A stretch of DNA of 64,000 bases from a bacterium (GTDB taxonomy: Bacteria; Desulfobacterota; Deferrisomatia; Deferrisomatales; Deferrisomataceae): contig JALUTY010000097.1 in the NCBI GenBank assembly GCA_027021615.1, forward strand, positions 1 to 64,000, given 5' to 3'. This document shows, piece by piece, positions 39,861 through 50,399 of this stretch. A program made the translations under genes and the position numbers. Positions within the stretch are counted from its first letter, which is position 1, and each line of letters begins with the position of its first letter. The notes under the pieces were generated by a model that searched no databases, was not told the origin of the DNA, and saw only the letters and a program-made list of their open reading frames with translations.

Positions 39861-39955
39861 ATGCCCCGGCGGAAGACGGGCGCTATCGCTCCCTGCTCGG
39901 GGAGGCAGGTCCCTTGCCCCGCCCTCCGAGGTGACGCGCCTATCTTGTCGCCGGG
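39861..39955 (-). repeat. R1 left half and associated segment, minus orientation
   Basis: 39904-39955 is, on the minus strand, nearly identical over ~50 bp to 58669-58719 (CCCGGCGACAAGATAGG, then the block ending GGACCTGC). 39862-39903 carries GGCGCTATCGCTCCCTGC, shared with 38406 and 6400. The R1 left end again faces the 3' end of a gene, here the HyuA-like gene ending at 40042. Confidence 0.75.
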
Positions 39956-40041
39956 CGAACAGGAGGCCAACAACCGCCCCCTGAACCCCATGCCCCCGCC
40001 GGAAACCGCCTCGGCCCTGGCAGGACGTGGGGAGGGGCTCC

Positions 40042-41700
40042 TCAGTCGACCCGGCTCAGGATGCCGGGCCGGATCTGGGCCCGGAGCCGGTGGATCCGGC
40101 CCACGGTGGCGAACCCCTCGATCACGTTGAAGCTCTCGACGTCCGCGATGTCCACCGGGGCCGCGGGGTCCAGCTCCCCCTTGGACCTCGCGGCCGCGAG
40201 CACGGCCTCGGTGGCCCGGGTCTGGAGGTCCGCCAGGGGGAAGGAGGCGGGGATCTCCTCGTACACCCCGGCCTCCGGAATGGACAGGTACCCGCGGGCC
40301 GTGTCCGCGACCGCGTGCACCTCGGCGTTTACCCGGGCCACGGCAGCGCCCACGGCGTTGGCCACATCGAAGTGGTTGGGCACGGTGACCGGCAGACCGA
40401 TCGCCTCCTCCACGTAGGGCGCGATGGCTCGGGCCGGGCCGCCCACGGCCAGGATGCGGGCAGGCCGGACCCGATGCCCCTCCAGGAGCTCGTGCAGGGT
40501 GTAGACGGGCCGGGCGTTCACCTCGTCCAGGGTGCGGCGTACGGCCCCGGCGATCTCGACGGCCCAGGCCTGCAGGATCCGACGAGCGGCCTCCTCCGGC
40601 AGGGTGCCCAGCTCGTTCGCCAGGGGCGCCAAGGCCTCCAGGGCCCGCTGGCGGTTCCCCACGGCTCGGCCCAGCACCACCAGGGCGTCGGTGGGGGTGG
40701 GATGGGTGCCCCCAAGGGCCGCCGGGGGACCGAACCGACGGGGGCCGACCCGGATCTCCCCTTCCTCCACCCGGACCCAGCTGTCTCCCCCCGCCGGTGC
40801 CGACCGGGTGAACAGGGCCCGGATCTGGGTGAGGTACGGGCCGATGGTGGCCCCCTGGGGCTCCAGCAAGGGGGCGCCGGCCGAGAACAGGCAGATGTCA
40901 GTGGTGGTGCCCCCGATGTCGAGACCGACGGTCTCGGCGGCCACGGTGTCGAGGGCCAGGGTGCCCAGCGCGCTCGCCGCCGGGCCCGAGAGGGCGGTCT
41001 CGGCCGGGTTGGCCAGGGTGCGGGCGGCGTGGGTGCCGCCGTCGGCCCGCAGCAGGTACAGGGGGGCCAGCACGCTGAACCGCCGGAGGGCGTCGGTCAT
41101 GGAGGCCACGAAGGTCCGATGGAGCCGCCACGCGCCCGCTGCCAGGTAGGCCGTGGCTATGCGGCGCGGGAAGTTCAGGGTGCCGGCCAGCTGGTGGCCC
41201 AGGGCGACGAAATCGAACCGATCGCCGGCCAGCTCGGCCAGCCGGCGCTCGTGGGTGGGGTTGCGGGTGGAGAACTTGCCGGCCACGGCCAGCACCCGGA
41301 TGCCGGCGGCTGCGAGCTCGTCCAGAAGCCGCCGGGCCGCCTCCTCGTCCAGGGGCACGATCTCCCGTCCCCGGTGGTCCACGGCGCCGGGCACCACCCG
41401 GAACCGGTCGTCCAGGGCGAGCAGCCGGGGCGAGATCCCCGGCCCGGCCGTCACCAGGGTGCCGGTGGGCTCCAGGTCCCCCTGGACCACGGCGTTGGTG
41501 ACCAGGGTGGTGCTGAGCACCACCCGGCGCACCGCCCGGGGGTTGATGCCGTCCAGCAGCTCCTCCAGGGCGTCCAGGGTGCACTCCCGAAGGTCGGCGT
41601 GGGTGGGGACCTTGACCTTGTGGAGGACCCGTCCCTCCTCCACGGCCACACCGTCGGTGTGGGTGCCTCCCACGTCGATGCCGAGAAAGATCCCCCTCAT
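40042..41700 (-). CDS. HyuA-like hydantoinase/oxoprolinase family protein
   Basis: 552 aa. The N-terminal ATPase motif is FLGIDVGGTHTDGV (residues 4-18). A second phosphate-binding motif is GLDIGGTTTDICLF near 270, as in the HyuA subunit of ATP-dependent hydantoinases, oxoprolinases and acetone carboxylases. It is shorter than usual HyuA (about 680 aa), lacking part of the C-terminus. No HyuB partner is nearby. The ATG at 41700 overlaps the DUF362 gene's stop (ATGA) and follows AGGAGG. It is last in a seven-gene operon. The reaction is unknown; pairing with a DUF362 ferredoxin-like protein may mean a redox-linked function. Confidence 0.82.
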   Translation of the reverse strand: MRGIFLGIDVGGTHTDGVAVEEGRVLHKVKVPTHADLRECTLDALEELLDGINPRAVRRVVLSTTLVTNAVVQGDLEPTGTLVTAGPGISPRLLALDDRFRVVPGAVDHRGREIVPLDEEAARRLLDELAAAGIRVLAVAGKFSTRNPTHERRLAELAGDRFDFVALGHQLAGTLNFPRRIATAYLAAGAWRLHRTFVASMTDALRRFSVLAPLYLLRADGGTHAARTLANPAETALSGPAASALGTLALDTVAAETVGLDIGGTTTDICLFSAGAPLLEPQGATIGPYLTQIRALFTRSAPAGGDSWVRVEEGEIRVGPRRFGPPAALGGTHPTPTDALVVLGRAVGNRQRALEALAPLANELGTLPEEAARRILQAWAVEIAGAVRRTLDEVNARPVYTLHELLEGHRVRPARILAVGGPARAIAPYVEEAIGLPVTVPNHFDVANAVGAAVARVNAEVHAVADTARGYLSIPEAGVYEEIPASFPLADLQTRATEAVLAAARSKGELDPAAPVDIADVESFNVIEGFATVGRIHRLRAQIRPGILSRVD

Positions 41701-42818
41701 CCTGGCCTCCTGCGCCCGGGGCGGCCCCCGAGCGAAAGCATCCGCCGTCGGGGCACCCAGGCGGCCCCGGTGGGACACAGCTCTTGACAACAGTAGCACC
41801 GAATGCACTGTCGGGGCGAGAGCCGGGGGGGAGAACCGGGCGCCAGGGCCTGGGCCGGGCAGCCTTCCACGCAAACTCCGCATCCCGTGCAGGTGGTGGC
41901 ATCGAACCGGGGAAGGGGGGCGGTGAGCGCCCGGGCCAGGCTCCGCAGGGGCGCCGGAAGTCGCCAGTCGCAGGGGCTGCCGGGCGCCGGCCGGAACCGG
42001 ATCGGGGCGGCCGGGTCGCCCACCACCCGGATGCGGTCGGGCGAGATCCGGCCGGTGCGTCGGCTCACCGCCACGGTGGGTACGTCGTCCGGCCGGAACC
42101 CCGACAGCCGCGTGGCCACCCAGTCGAGGGCCGGCGCATCGGCCGACGCGAGCACCAGCCCCCGGTCGAGGGGCTGGCCCCGTCCCGGCCCCGGCCCCTC
42201 CATGGCCACGATCCCGTCCAGCAGGGTCACGGCGGGCCGGATCGCCCCTTCCAGGTCCAGCAGGTGCTGGGCGAACGTCTCCGGGGTCCGGCCGGCCCGG
42301 AAGTGGAGTCGGACCTTGCGCCGGCCGGGCATACTCCCGAACAGGTTCTTCACCCCCAGGGTGAGGCCCATCATGGTGTGAGTCTTCCACTTGGCCAGGT
42401 TCCACACGCGGTCCGCCTCGAGGACCCGCGCCGACACCGACACGGCCTTGTACACCCGGCCGTGGGCCATGGCCACGGGACCGTCGGCCAGGTCCACCAC
42501 CTCCACGCCGTGACGGCGGCACACCGCAGCCACGCCCGAGACCCGGGCCACCCGTCCGGCCGTGCCCAGCCCGGGGGAGTCGGCCACCACCGCTTGGGCT
42601 CCCAGGTCCGCCAGCACGCCGAGCACGGCGTCCACCACGGCCGGGTGGGTGGTGACGGCGGTCTCGGGCTTCCGGGGAGCCAGAAGGTTGGGCTTCACGA
42701 GCACGATGTCCCCCCGGCCCGCGAACCGTTCCGCCCCCCCCACGAGTTCCAGGGCCCGCCGGACCACGTCGCCGGCGCCGGCGTAGTCGGGTGCGGCGAC
42801 CACGGCGACCCGGGTCAC
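41697..42818 (-). CDS. DUF362 protein with two [4Fe-4S] ferredoxin motifs
   Basis: 373 aa. Residues ~1-290 are the DUF362 domain (VLVKPNLLAP near 40, WNLAKWKTHTMMGLTLGVKNLFG near 140). The C-terminus carries two clusters, CTGCGVCVEGCP near 312 and CIRCYCCQELCP near 340, each C-x2-C-x2-C-x3-C. Members are uncharacterised; many accompany radical or reductive metabolism in anaerobes. The GTG start at 42818 overlaps the pabC stop, and the stop overlaps the HyuA-like ATG. This is a plausible electron donor or carrier for the HyuA-like protein (inference). Confidence 0.85.
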   Translation of the reverse strand: MTRVAVVAAPDYAGAGDVVRRALELVGGAERFAGRGDIVLVKPNLLAPRKPETAVTTHPAVVDAVLGVLADLGAQAVVADSPGLGTAGRVARVSGVAAVCRRHGVEVVDLADGPVAMAHGRVYKAVSVSARVLEADRVWNLAKWKTHTMMGLTLGVKNLFGSMPGRRKVRLHFRAGRTPETFAQHLLDLEGAIRPAVTLLDGIVAMEGPGPGRGQPLDRGLVLASADAPALDWVATRLSGFRPDDVPTVAVSRRTGRISPDRIRVVGDPAAPIRFRPAPGSPCDWRLPAPLRSLARALTAPLPRFDATTCTGCGVCVEGCPAQALAPGSPPRLSPRQCIRCYCCQELCPTGAAWVPRRRMLSLGGRPGRRRPG

Positions 42819-43672
42819 GGTCGGCGCGTCTCCGCTTGCACGAGACGGGCGTACGCCCGTTGAAACCAGCGGGTGTGGGGACCGGGCTCCCCGGATCCCA
42901 CCGGCCGGCCGTCCACGCGGACCAGGGGCACCACCTCGACCACCGAGCTGGTGAGGAACGCCTCGTCGCTCTCGGCCAGGTGACGGGGCTCGTAGAACCC
43001 CTCGTCCACGCGGAGGCCGGCGACCCGGGCCAGGTGGAGGATCACCTCCCGGGCGATCCCCGGCAGGCAGCCGGTGTCAGGGTGGGGGGTGAACAGCCGG
43101 TCCTCCCGGACCCAGAACAGGTTCGAGGTGGCTCCCTCGGCCAGATGGCCTTCGGTGGTGGTCAGAAGGGCCTCGGCACCCGGGGGAACCCGTCCCAGGG
43201 CCAGCACCGAGTCGAGGTAGGCCAGGGTCTTGTGCCCCTGGAGCGGCAGGCCCCGGGCCCGCAGGGGCCAGGGAAGGGTACGGGCCGCCACCCCCTGTTC
43301 CCGACGGTCGGCCAGGTCGGCCGGCAGGGACCGCAGGGTGGCGAGCAGCAGGGGCCGCCCGGCCGAGGCCGGCCGGGGGCCGGCCGGCAGGGGACCCCGG
43401 GTCCAGGTGAACCGGACGACCGCGTCCGGAGTCCGGTTGGCCCTAATCAGGCCGGCCACCACCGGGCCGGGGTCCGGCGGGGGGGGGAGCCCCAGGAACG
43501 CGGCCGAGGAGGCCAAGCGGGCCCAGTGCTCGGCCAGCCGGAACGCCCGGCCTCCGTAGACCCGCACGGTCTCGAACAGACCGTCGCCGTACAGGAGCCC
43601 CCGGTCCGCGGCCGGCACCGCGGCCTCGGCCTCGGACACGATCCGGCCGTCGATCCAGGCGTACCGGATCAC
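42815..43672 (-). CDS. pabC: Aminodeoxychorismate lyase
   Basis: 285 aa fold-type IV PLP enzyme. The PLP lysine is in GHKTLAYLDSV near residue 149; GLLYGDGLFETVRVY lies near 25 and GATSNLFWV near 187. PabC cleaves aminodeoxychorismate to p-aminobenzoate and pyruvate for folate. It follows pabB with a GTGA overlap, which supports ADC lyase over a branched-chain aminotransferase or D-amino acid transaminase. The start is GTG 43672. Confidence 0.88.
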   Translation of the reverse strand: MIRYAWIDGRIVSEAEAAVPAADRGLLYGDGLFETVRVYGGRAFRLAEHWARLASSAAFLGLPPPPDPGPVVAGLIRANRTPDAVVRFTWTRGPLPAGPRPASAGRPLLLATLRSLPADLADRREQGVAARTLPWPLRARGLPLQGHKTLAYLDSVLALGRVPPGAEALLTTTEGHLAEGATSNLFWVREDRLFTPHPDTGCLPGIAREVILHLARVAGLRVDEGFYEPRHLAESDEAFLTSSVVEVVPLVRVDGRPVGSGEPGPHTRWFQRAYARLVQAETRRP

Positions 43673-45057
43673 GGGCCCCTCCACACCCGGCCCTCGCCCG
43701 TGAGCACCTTCAGGAACGACTGGGCCTTGGTCACGGTCTCCTCGTACTCGGCCTGGGGGTCCGAGTCGGCCACGATCCCCCCGCCCACCTGGAAGTGGAT
43801 CCGGCCGTCGTGGACCACGGCGGTGCGGATGGCGATGTTCAGGTCCACCCGGCCCGAGAAATCGATGTAGCCGATGGAGCCGCAGTACACCCCCCGGGAG
43901 GTGGGCTCCAGCTCGTCGATGATCTCCATGGCCCGCACTTTGGGGGCTCCCGTGATCGATCCACCGGGAAACGAGTTGCGCAGGCAGTCCACCACGTCCC
44001 GGCCGGGGTGGATCCGGCCCGCTACCGTGCTCACCAGGTGGTGGACGTTGGCGTAGGACTCGATGATCAGGAACTCGGGAACGTGCACCGAGGTGTAGGT
44101 GCACACCCGGCCCAGGTCGTTGCGCTCCAGGTCCACGATCATGACGTGCTCGGCCCGGTCCTTTGGGCTCGCCGCCAGGGCCCTGGCCAGCCTCCGGTCC
44201 TCCTCGGGGGTGCGGCCCCGGGGCACGGTGCCCTTGATCGGCCGGGTCTCGATGTGGTCCCCATCGATCCTCAGATAGCGCTCCGGAGAGTTGCTGAGCA
44301 CCGCGAACCCGTCGGGGAACAGGCAGGCCCCAAACGGGGCGGGGCTGGTGGTGCGCAGCCGGTCGTAAAACCCGAGGGGGTCTCCGTCGAACGGCGCGGT
44401 GAACCGCTGGGAGAGGTTGGCCTGGTAGATGTCGCCGGCCGCGATGTAGCACTTGGCCCGCCGGATCGCCTCGCAGTAGGCGTCGGGGGTGAAGTTGCTC
44501 TCCAGGCGCGCGCGGTCCACCAACGGGGGAGGGGGTGGGGGAGGCACCTCCCGGGCGGCGAGGGCCTCCCATCGATCCCGGCTCTCCTCGCGGTCGCCCG
44601 GAGGGCCGGCCAGGCACAGGCAGACCCCGCCCGTGGCCGGGTCGAACGCGGCCACCGTGTCGTAGAACCCGAAGAACAGGTCGGGCATCCCCAGGTCGTC
44701 CCGGGTGGTGGGCCGGATCGCCTCGAGGTGGGAGAACAGGTCGTAGGCCAGGTACCCGATGGCTCCCCCCGGGGCCATGGGAAACGGGCCGCGGGGCCTG
44801 CGGTGCTGGAAGAGCAGCTCCCGCAGGAGCTCGAAGGGGTTGCCTTCCCAGTGCTCGGTGCGGCCGGCGCGGAGCCAGCGGAGTTCGGCTCGGTGCCCTT
44901 TGGCGTACACGACCAGGAAGGGATCCGAGGCCACGAACGACCGGCGGCCCAGGGGCCCCGGCGCGGCGCTGTCGAGAAACGCCGGGTAGGGCCGCCGGGC
45001 CAGACCGTAGAAAGCCCGCTCCGACGTGGGCGCTGGGTAGATCTCCACGATGTCCAT
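43669..45057 (-). CDS. pabB: Aminodeoxychorismate synthase component I
   Basis: 462 aa chorismate-binding enzyme. It contains the PIKGT segment (RPIKGTVPRG near residue 273), whose lysine marks PabB against the PIAGT of anthranilate synthase TrpE. Other motifs are SPERYL, DLERNDLGRVC near 326 and GGSITGAPKVRAMEII near 377. It adds the amino group to chorismate at C4. The glutaminase partner PabA is not in the window. It lies 11 nt after the PBP1A gene in the seven-gene operon. Confidence 0.92.
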   Translation of the reverse strand: MDIVEIYPAPTSERAFYGLARRPYPAFLDSAAPGPLGRRSFVASDPFLVVYAKGHRAELRWLRAGRTEHWEGNPFELLRELLFQHRRPRGPFPMAPGGAIGYLAYDLFSHLEAIRPTTRDDLGMPDLFFGFYDTVAAFDPATGGVCLCLAGPPGDREESRDRWEALAAREVPPPPPPPLVDRARLESNFTPDAYCEAIRRAKCYIAAGDIYQANLSQRFTAPFDGDPLGFYDRLRTTSPAPFGACLFPDGFAVLSNSPERYLRIDGDHIETRPIKGTVPRGRTPEEDRRLARALAASPKDRAEHVMIVDLERNDLGRVCTYTSVHVPEFLIIESYANVHHLVSTVAGRIHPGRDVVDCLRNSFPGGSITGAPKVRAMEIIDELEPTSRGVYCGSIGYIDFSGRVDLNIAIRTAVVHDGRIHFQVGGGIVADSDPQAEYEETVTKAQSFLKVLTGEGRVWRGP

Positions 45058-45068
45058 TGCGATTCCGT

Positions 45069-47059
45069 TCAGCGGGAGGGCGGTATCAGGGTCAGGCGGC
45101 CTGCCAGGCGGGGCCAGCGCAGGGTCCTGTGCTCACAGGGGCGGGTCGGTTCGGAGCCTCGGGCAAAGGCCGCGAGGGCGGTCTCGGGGCAGTCGGGGCC
45201 TGCCTTCAGCCCCGTGCGGGTGTCGATCTCCACGAACACCACTCCCGGCGGCACCGGCCACGGCGGGGGAAGCTCGGTCCCGGCCGCCGCAGCCATGGTG
45301 GCCCTCCAGACGGGGAGTGCGGCCCGGGCCCCGGTTTCCCCCCGGCCCAGGGGAGTGTTGTCGTCGCACCCCACCCACACGGCCAGGGCCAGCCGGCTGG
45401 AGAACCCCACGAACCAGGCGTCACGCTGGTCGTCAGTGGTGCCGGTCTTGCCGGCCACGGGAAACGGAAGGTCCCGGGCCCCGCGGCCCGTTCCCTCCCG
45501 GACCACGGCCCGGAGCATGTCGGTGATCAGGTATGCCGTGACCGGATCGAGCACCCTCCGGGGCGCGGGCGGGCGGGGCCAGAGATTCCGGCCGTCGGGG
45601 CCGTAGACCGCTCGGACCCAGTGGGGCTGGGGCAGCATCCCTCCCGAGCCGGCCGCGGCGTAGGCCCGGGCCAGCTCCAGCGGGCTCACCCCTCCCACCC
45701 CGAGGGCCTCGGCCGGCCCCTGCCCCAGGGGCCCCGTGAGCCCCAGACGGCGGGCCGTGACGTCCACCTTCCGCCGACCCAGCGCCTGGAACAGCCGCAC
45801 GGCCGGCAGGTTGCGGCTGCGGGCCAGGGCCCGGCGCAGGGTCATCTCGCCCTCGAAGGTCCCGTCGTAGTTCGAGGGCTTCCACGGCTTGGTGGGATGG
45901 GCCCCGGGAAACGAGCCGGGCGCGTCGATCAGGGTGTCGGCCTGGGTGTACCCCTGCTCCAGCGCGGTGAGGTACACGAAGTACTTGAAGGCGGATCCCG
46001 GCTGCCGCCGGGCCTGCAGGGCCCGATCGAAGGGGCTTTCGGACCAGCTGCGACCCCCCACCTGGGCGCGTACCGCGCCGGTGCGCAGGTCCAGGGCGAC
46101 CACTGCGCCCTGGGTGGGGCGCTTCCGGCGGGGATGGCGCCGGTCCACCGCCCCGAGGCCCTCGGCCAGGGCGGCCTCGGCTGCCTCCTGCACCGCGGGC
46201 GACAGGGTCGTGTACACCCGGAGCCCACCCTCGTACACGGGATCGAGGCCCAGGGTCTCCACCAGACGGCGGCGCACCGCCTCCACGAAGTAGGGAGCGC
46301 GCACCTTGGGCCGGGCAGCGGGCCGGGGCAGGGGTTCGGCGCGGGCGCGGGCCACGGCCTGGGCACCGGCCCAGCCCAGCTGTTCCATCCGTCCCAGCAC
46401 CAAGCCCCGCCGGGCCCGCGCCCGGTCGGGGTTGCGGAACGGGTCGTACCGGGACGGGGCCTTGGGCAGGGCCGCCAGCAGGGCCGCCTCGGCCAGGTCG
46501 AGCTCGGAGGCCGGCTTGCGGAAGTACACCTGGGCCGCCGCACCCACCCCGTACGCGCCGTTTCCCAGGTAGATCTGGTTCAGGTAGAACTCCAGGATCT
46601 CCTGCTTCGTGTACCGTCGCTCGATCTCCAGGGCCAGCAGGGCCTCCCGGAGCTTCCGAGCCAGGGTGCGCTCGGGGGTGAGAAAGAGCACCTTGGCCAG
46701 CTGCTGGGTGATGGTGGAGCCCCCCTCCACCACTCGGCCCTCCACCAGGTCCACGGCCAGGGCCTTCAGGATGCGGCCCACATTGAGCCCGAAGTGCTCG
46801 AAGAACCGATGGTCCTCGATGGCCAGGAAGGCGCGGATCACATGGGGAGGGAGCTCCTCCAGGGTTACGGGGATCCGCCTCTCCACGCTGAACTCGGCCA
46901 GCAGGCTGCCGTCGGCCGCGTACACCCGCGTGGCCGCCGGGGGCCGGAAGGTCTCCAGGCGCGACACCTGGGGAAGCCCCTGGGCGAGGAGCCACAGGGC
47001 CGAGACGAGAAACCCCAGGCCGGCCCCGGCCGGCAGGGCCAGCAACAGCACCAGGCGTC

Positions 47060-47063
<4 letters not shown>
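45069..47063 (-). CDS. Penicillin-binding protein 1A-type bifunctional murein polymerase
   Basis: 664 aa. An N-terminal membrane anchor (VLLLALPAGAGLGFLVSALWLL) is followed by a GT51 transglycosylase (catalytic Glu in IEDHRFFEHFG, residue ~86; GGSTITQQLAK; LEIERRYTKQEILEFYLN). The transpeptidase follows with QPGSAFK near 365, SRNLPAV and AGKTGTTDDQRDAWF near 545. It builds and crosslinks peptidoglycan. The start is TTG 47063, overlapping the phoH stop (TTGA). Confidence 0.93.
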
Positions 47064-48039
<976 letters not shown>

Positions 48040-48043
<4 letters not shown>

Positions 48044-48477
48044 GGCTCCGTCTGTCCGGAGGTGCCCACCACCTGCACCTCGATCCTGCGGGTCCGCGCC
48101 CGGTTGTCGAAGTCGCACAGCACGAACTGCTGCCAGGTACCCCTCACCAGCCGCCCCGCCCGAACCAGGAACGACAGGGAGGGGCCCACCAGGGCGGCGC
48201 GCACGTGGGCGTACCCGTTGCCGTCTCCCCAGGCTCGGTCATGGTGATAGGGAACCCCGGCCGGGGCGGTGCGCTCCAGCGCCTCGGCCAGATCCCGGAC
48301 CACCCCGGGCTCGAACTCGATGGTGGTCAGGGCTGCGGTGGAGCCGGGGACGAAGCAGACCCCGTTGCCCTCCCGCACCCCCCATGAGGCGATCACCTGC
48401 TCCAGGTCGGGGGTAAGGTCCAGGGTATGACCGCGTCCCCGGGTTTCGTAGGAAAGGGTTGTGCTCCAGATCTGCAC
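48040..48477 (-). CDS. yjbQ: YjbQ-type (UPF0047) protein, possible secondary thiamine-phosphate synthase
   Basis: 145 aa. It matches the UPF0047/YjbQ family in length and motifs: WSTTLSYETRGRGHTLDLT at the start, GVCFVPGSTAAL near 43, GNGYAHVRAALVGPS near 92 and the GTWQQFVLCDFD end. E. coli YjbQ has weak thiamine phosphate synthase activity, so it may back up the ThiN domain in this window. The start is GTG 48477. It is the first gene of the seven-gene operon; upstream is a repeat block. Confidence 0.85.
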
Positions 48478-48499
48478 GGTCTCAAGAAACTCCGGTGGC

Positions 48500-48937
48500 G
48501 ACGAGCAGCCATTCCCCCTGTCCACCGCCCTCTAAACTCTGGTCCCCGATGGGGGAGCGACGTCCACGTTGCCACCCGGGCCCAAGGTGCAACAAAAAGC
48601 CCTCAGGTTTTCCAGCCTTCTATTACTCCGGTGACGAAACCGACGGGCTTGGGGGCGTGGGGTCTGCGGGAGCGCCGGGCGTGGCTCCTGCCGTCGCTGC
48701 ATCCGGCACTCCGCCGACGCGTGGAGTGTTCCAGACCCCTGGCACACCGAAAACGCCCCGTATTCCCGAGGGGGTTCATTTCGTCCGGCTGAGTGCCGGA
48801 TACAGCGTAAGCCGGATGCCGCCCTCACGCACGGGCGAAAGCAGACCCCGCACCCCCTACGGCCGCTTGCGCGTCTTTAGCGCCGCCGGGGGGTCTAGCT
48901 AGCCTTTGAGCCTCCCAGCGGGTCGAAAAGGCCCGCC
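48500..48937 (+). repeat. Mixed R1/R2 fragments and an octad array
   Basis: 48508-48560 carries an R2 right end (CCCTGTCCACCGCCCTCTAA). 48655-48715 shares GGAGCGCCGGGCGTGGCTC and TCGCTGCATCCGGCACTC with 6315-6360. 48890-48937 holds octads (GTCTAGCT, AGCC.., CCTCCCAG) and GCGGGTCGAAAAGGCCCGCC next to the HDOD gene stop. The ~465-bp gap has no credible gene. Confidence 0.6.
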
Positions 48938-48942
48938 CACCG

Positions 48943-49791
48943 CTACGCCAGGGTGAACAGGTCCTGGGCGGCGCGAACCCGCTCGGCCAGCTGGGCGAGC
49001 ACGTCCTGCACGTCGGCGGTGTCCTCAAGGCCTACGGAGGTCAGGCTGTCCACGTCCAGCCGATAGGCCAGGCCGTCGGCGCCCACCCCCTGGCCCAGGG
49101 TCATGGTGAGCGCGTCGGCCAGATGGGAGATCTGGGCCAGGGTCCGGTCGAGCCGCGCCTCGGCCGGCCGATGGTGGTACCGGACGGACTCCACCAAGGT
49201 CTCTGGGAAGCCCCAACGCTCCAGGAGCCGGGCGCCCACCTCGGGGTGGGGCACCCCCACCACCCGCCTCTCGGCCTCCTGCCAGGAGATGCCTTCCTCC
49301 TCGGTCAACCGCCGGATCTCCCGGATGGACGGGGCCACGAACTCCGCGAGCACGATCTTGCCGAGGTCCTGGAGCAGCCCGGCGGTGTACGCAGTGCCCG
49401 GCGCCGGGTACCGGATCCGCTCGGCCAGCAGCTCGGCGGCAAGGGCCGAGGTGACGCTGCTGCGCCACAGGTCCCCGGCCGCCAGGGCGTACCCCTCCTG
49501 GGCCGGGGTGAGGTAGCGGCTCGCGAGCACCGTGAGCGCGATCTGCACGATCTTGCGCAGGCCCAGCAGGCCGGTCGCCTGGCGCACCGACGTGACCCGG
49601 GCTCGCAGCCCGTAGATCGGGGCGTTGCAGGCCCGCAGGACGTTGGCGGTCATGGCGGGATCGCGCTCGATCCACCCCGCCACCTGCCCCAGGTTGGCGT
49701 CGGGGTCCTGGGCCGCGGTGAGCAGGCGAACCGCCACGGCCGGCATGGGGGGCAGGGCTTCCAGTTGGCTCAGGATCTGCTGGACGTTCAA
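48943..49791 (-). CDS. HDOD domain signalling protein
   Basis: 282 aa. It is a single HDOD domain (a catalytically inactive HD-type domain): LPPMPAVAVRLL near residue 13, then RDPAMTANVLRACNAPIYGLRARVTSVRQAT-type helices, and GLLQDLGKIVL near 165. HDOD proteins act in chemotaxis, motility and stress signalling. The start is TTG 49791 after a strong GGAGGAGGT, overlapping the cheD stop (TTGA), so it is coupled to CheD. Confidence 0.88.
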   Translation of the reverse strand: MNVQQILSQLEALPPMPAVAVRLLTAAQDPDANLGQVAGWIERDPAMTANVLRACNAPIYGLRARVTSVRQATGLLGLRKIVQIALTVLASRYLTPAQEGYALAAGDLWRSSVTSALAAELLAERIRYPAPGTAYTAGLLQDLGKIVLAEFVAPSIREIRRLTEEEGISWQEAERRVVGVPHPEVGARLLERWGFPETLVESVRYHHRPAEARLDRTLAQISHLADALTMTLGQGVGADGLAYRLDVDSLTSVGLEDTADVQDVLAQLAERVRAAQDLFTLA

Positions 49792-50273
49792 AGGACCTCC
49801 TCCCCCACCCCCAGAAGCCGGACCCGGACCTGGCCGTCGGAGAGGCGTAGCTCCATCGATCGTCCCACGGTGCCGCCGAGGCTCGTTGCGGCGATGGGGA
49901 TCCGTTCCAGGCGACACAGCCCGCCCAGGGCCTCGGCGTTACGGCTGCCGATGTCGAATATGGCGGTCTGTCCGAGCATATTGGCGCCGCCGGCCAGCTT
50001 GGCCACCAGGTCGGTCTTGCGGGCGCCGGCACCCTCCAGGGCCCGAAGCAGCTCGTAGAAGCCGGTGTCCGCATACATGAAGGGGTTGAACTCCCGGCTG
50101 GAGGAGCGGTACCGGGAGTCCGGGAGCATCACGTGCACCAGGCCTCCCACCCGCCGGGCAGGGTCGTACAACGTCAGGCCCACGCAGGACCCGAGGGCGT
50201 ACGTGATCACGATGTCATCGGCGTCCGCACTGACCTTTGCGTCCGAAATCCCTACCACCAGCGTTTCGGCCAT
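49788..50273 (-). CDS. cheD: Chemoreceptor glutamine deamidase CheD
   Basis: 161 aa. CheD deamidates receptor glutamines and helps adaptation, often through CheC. The catalytic Cys lies in ALGSCVGLTLYD near residue 30 and the His in GGLVHVMLPDS near 47; FNPFMYADTG and AKLAGGANML are further family motifs. The ATG at 50273 follows AGGAGG. No other chemotaxis or flagellar gene is in the window. It is divergent from a cytidylate-kinase-like gene and forms an operon with an HDOD gene. Confidence 0.92.
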   Translation of the reverse strand: MAETLVVGISDAKVSADADDIVITYALGSCVGLTLYDPARRVGGLVHVMLPDSRYRSSSREFNPFMYADTGFYELLRALEGAGARKTDLVAKLAGGANMLGQTAIFDIGSRNAEALGGLCRLERIPIAATSLGGTVGRSMELRLSDGQVRVRLLGVGEEVL

Positions 50274-50356
50274 GGGTCCTCCTGAGTGTCGTAGGGCCGA
50301 GCATAGCAAAACGGGGGGGGCAAGCGAAAGCATCGATCGACCTCGCCGCCGTCACC

Positions 50357-50385
50357 TTGAAGCCCCCACCGCCCTTTGTTATAAA
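50357..50385 (+). promoter_or_regulatory. Sigma-70-type promoter of the cytidylate-kinase-like gene
   Basis: TTGAAG (50357-50362), a 17-bp spacer, and TATAAA (50380-50385), close to consensus. The predicted transcript begins near 50392. Confidence 0.7.
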
Positions 50386-50399
50386 GGGCGCCGAATTTT

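Noticed and set aside
41701-42522. N-terminal extension of the HyuA-like frame
   Set aside because: It overlaps the DUF362 gene and has shadow composition; the ATG at 41700 has a good ribosome site and the conserved start.
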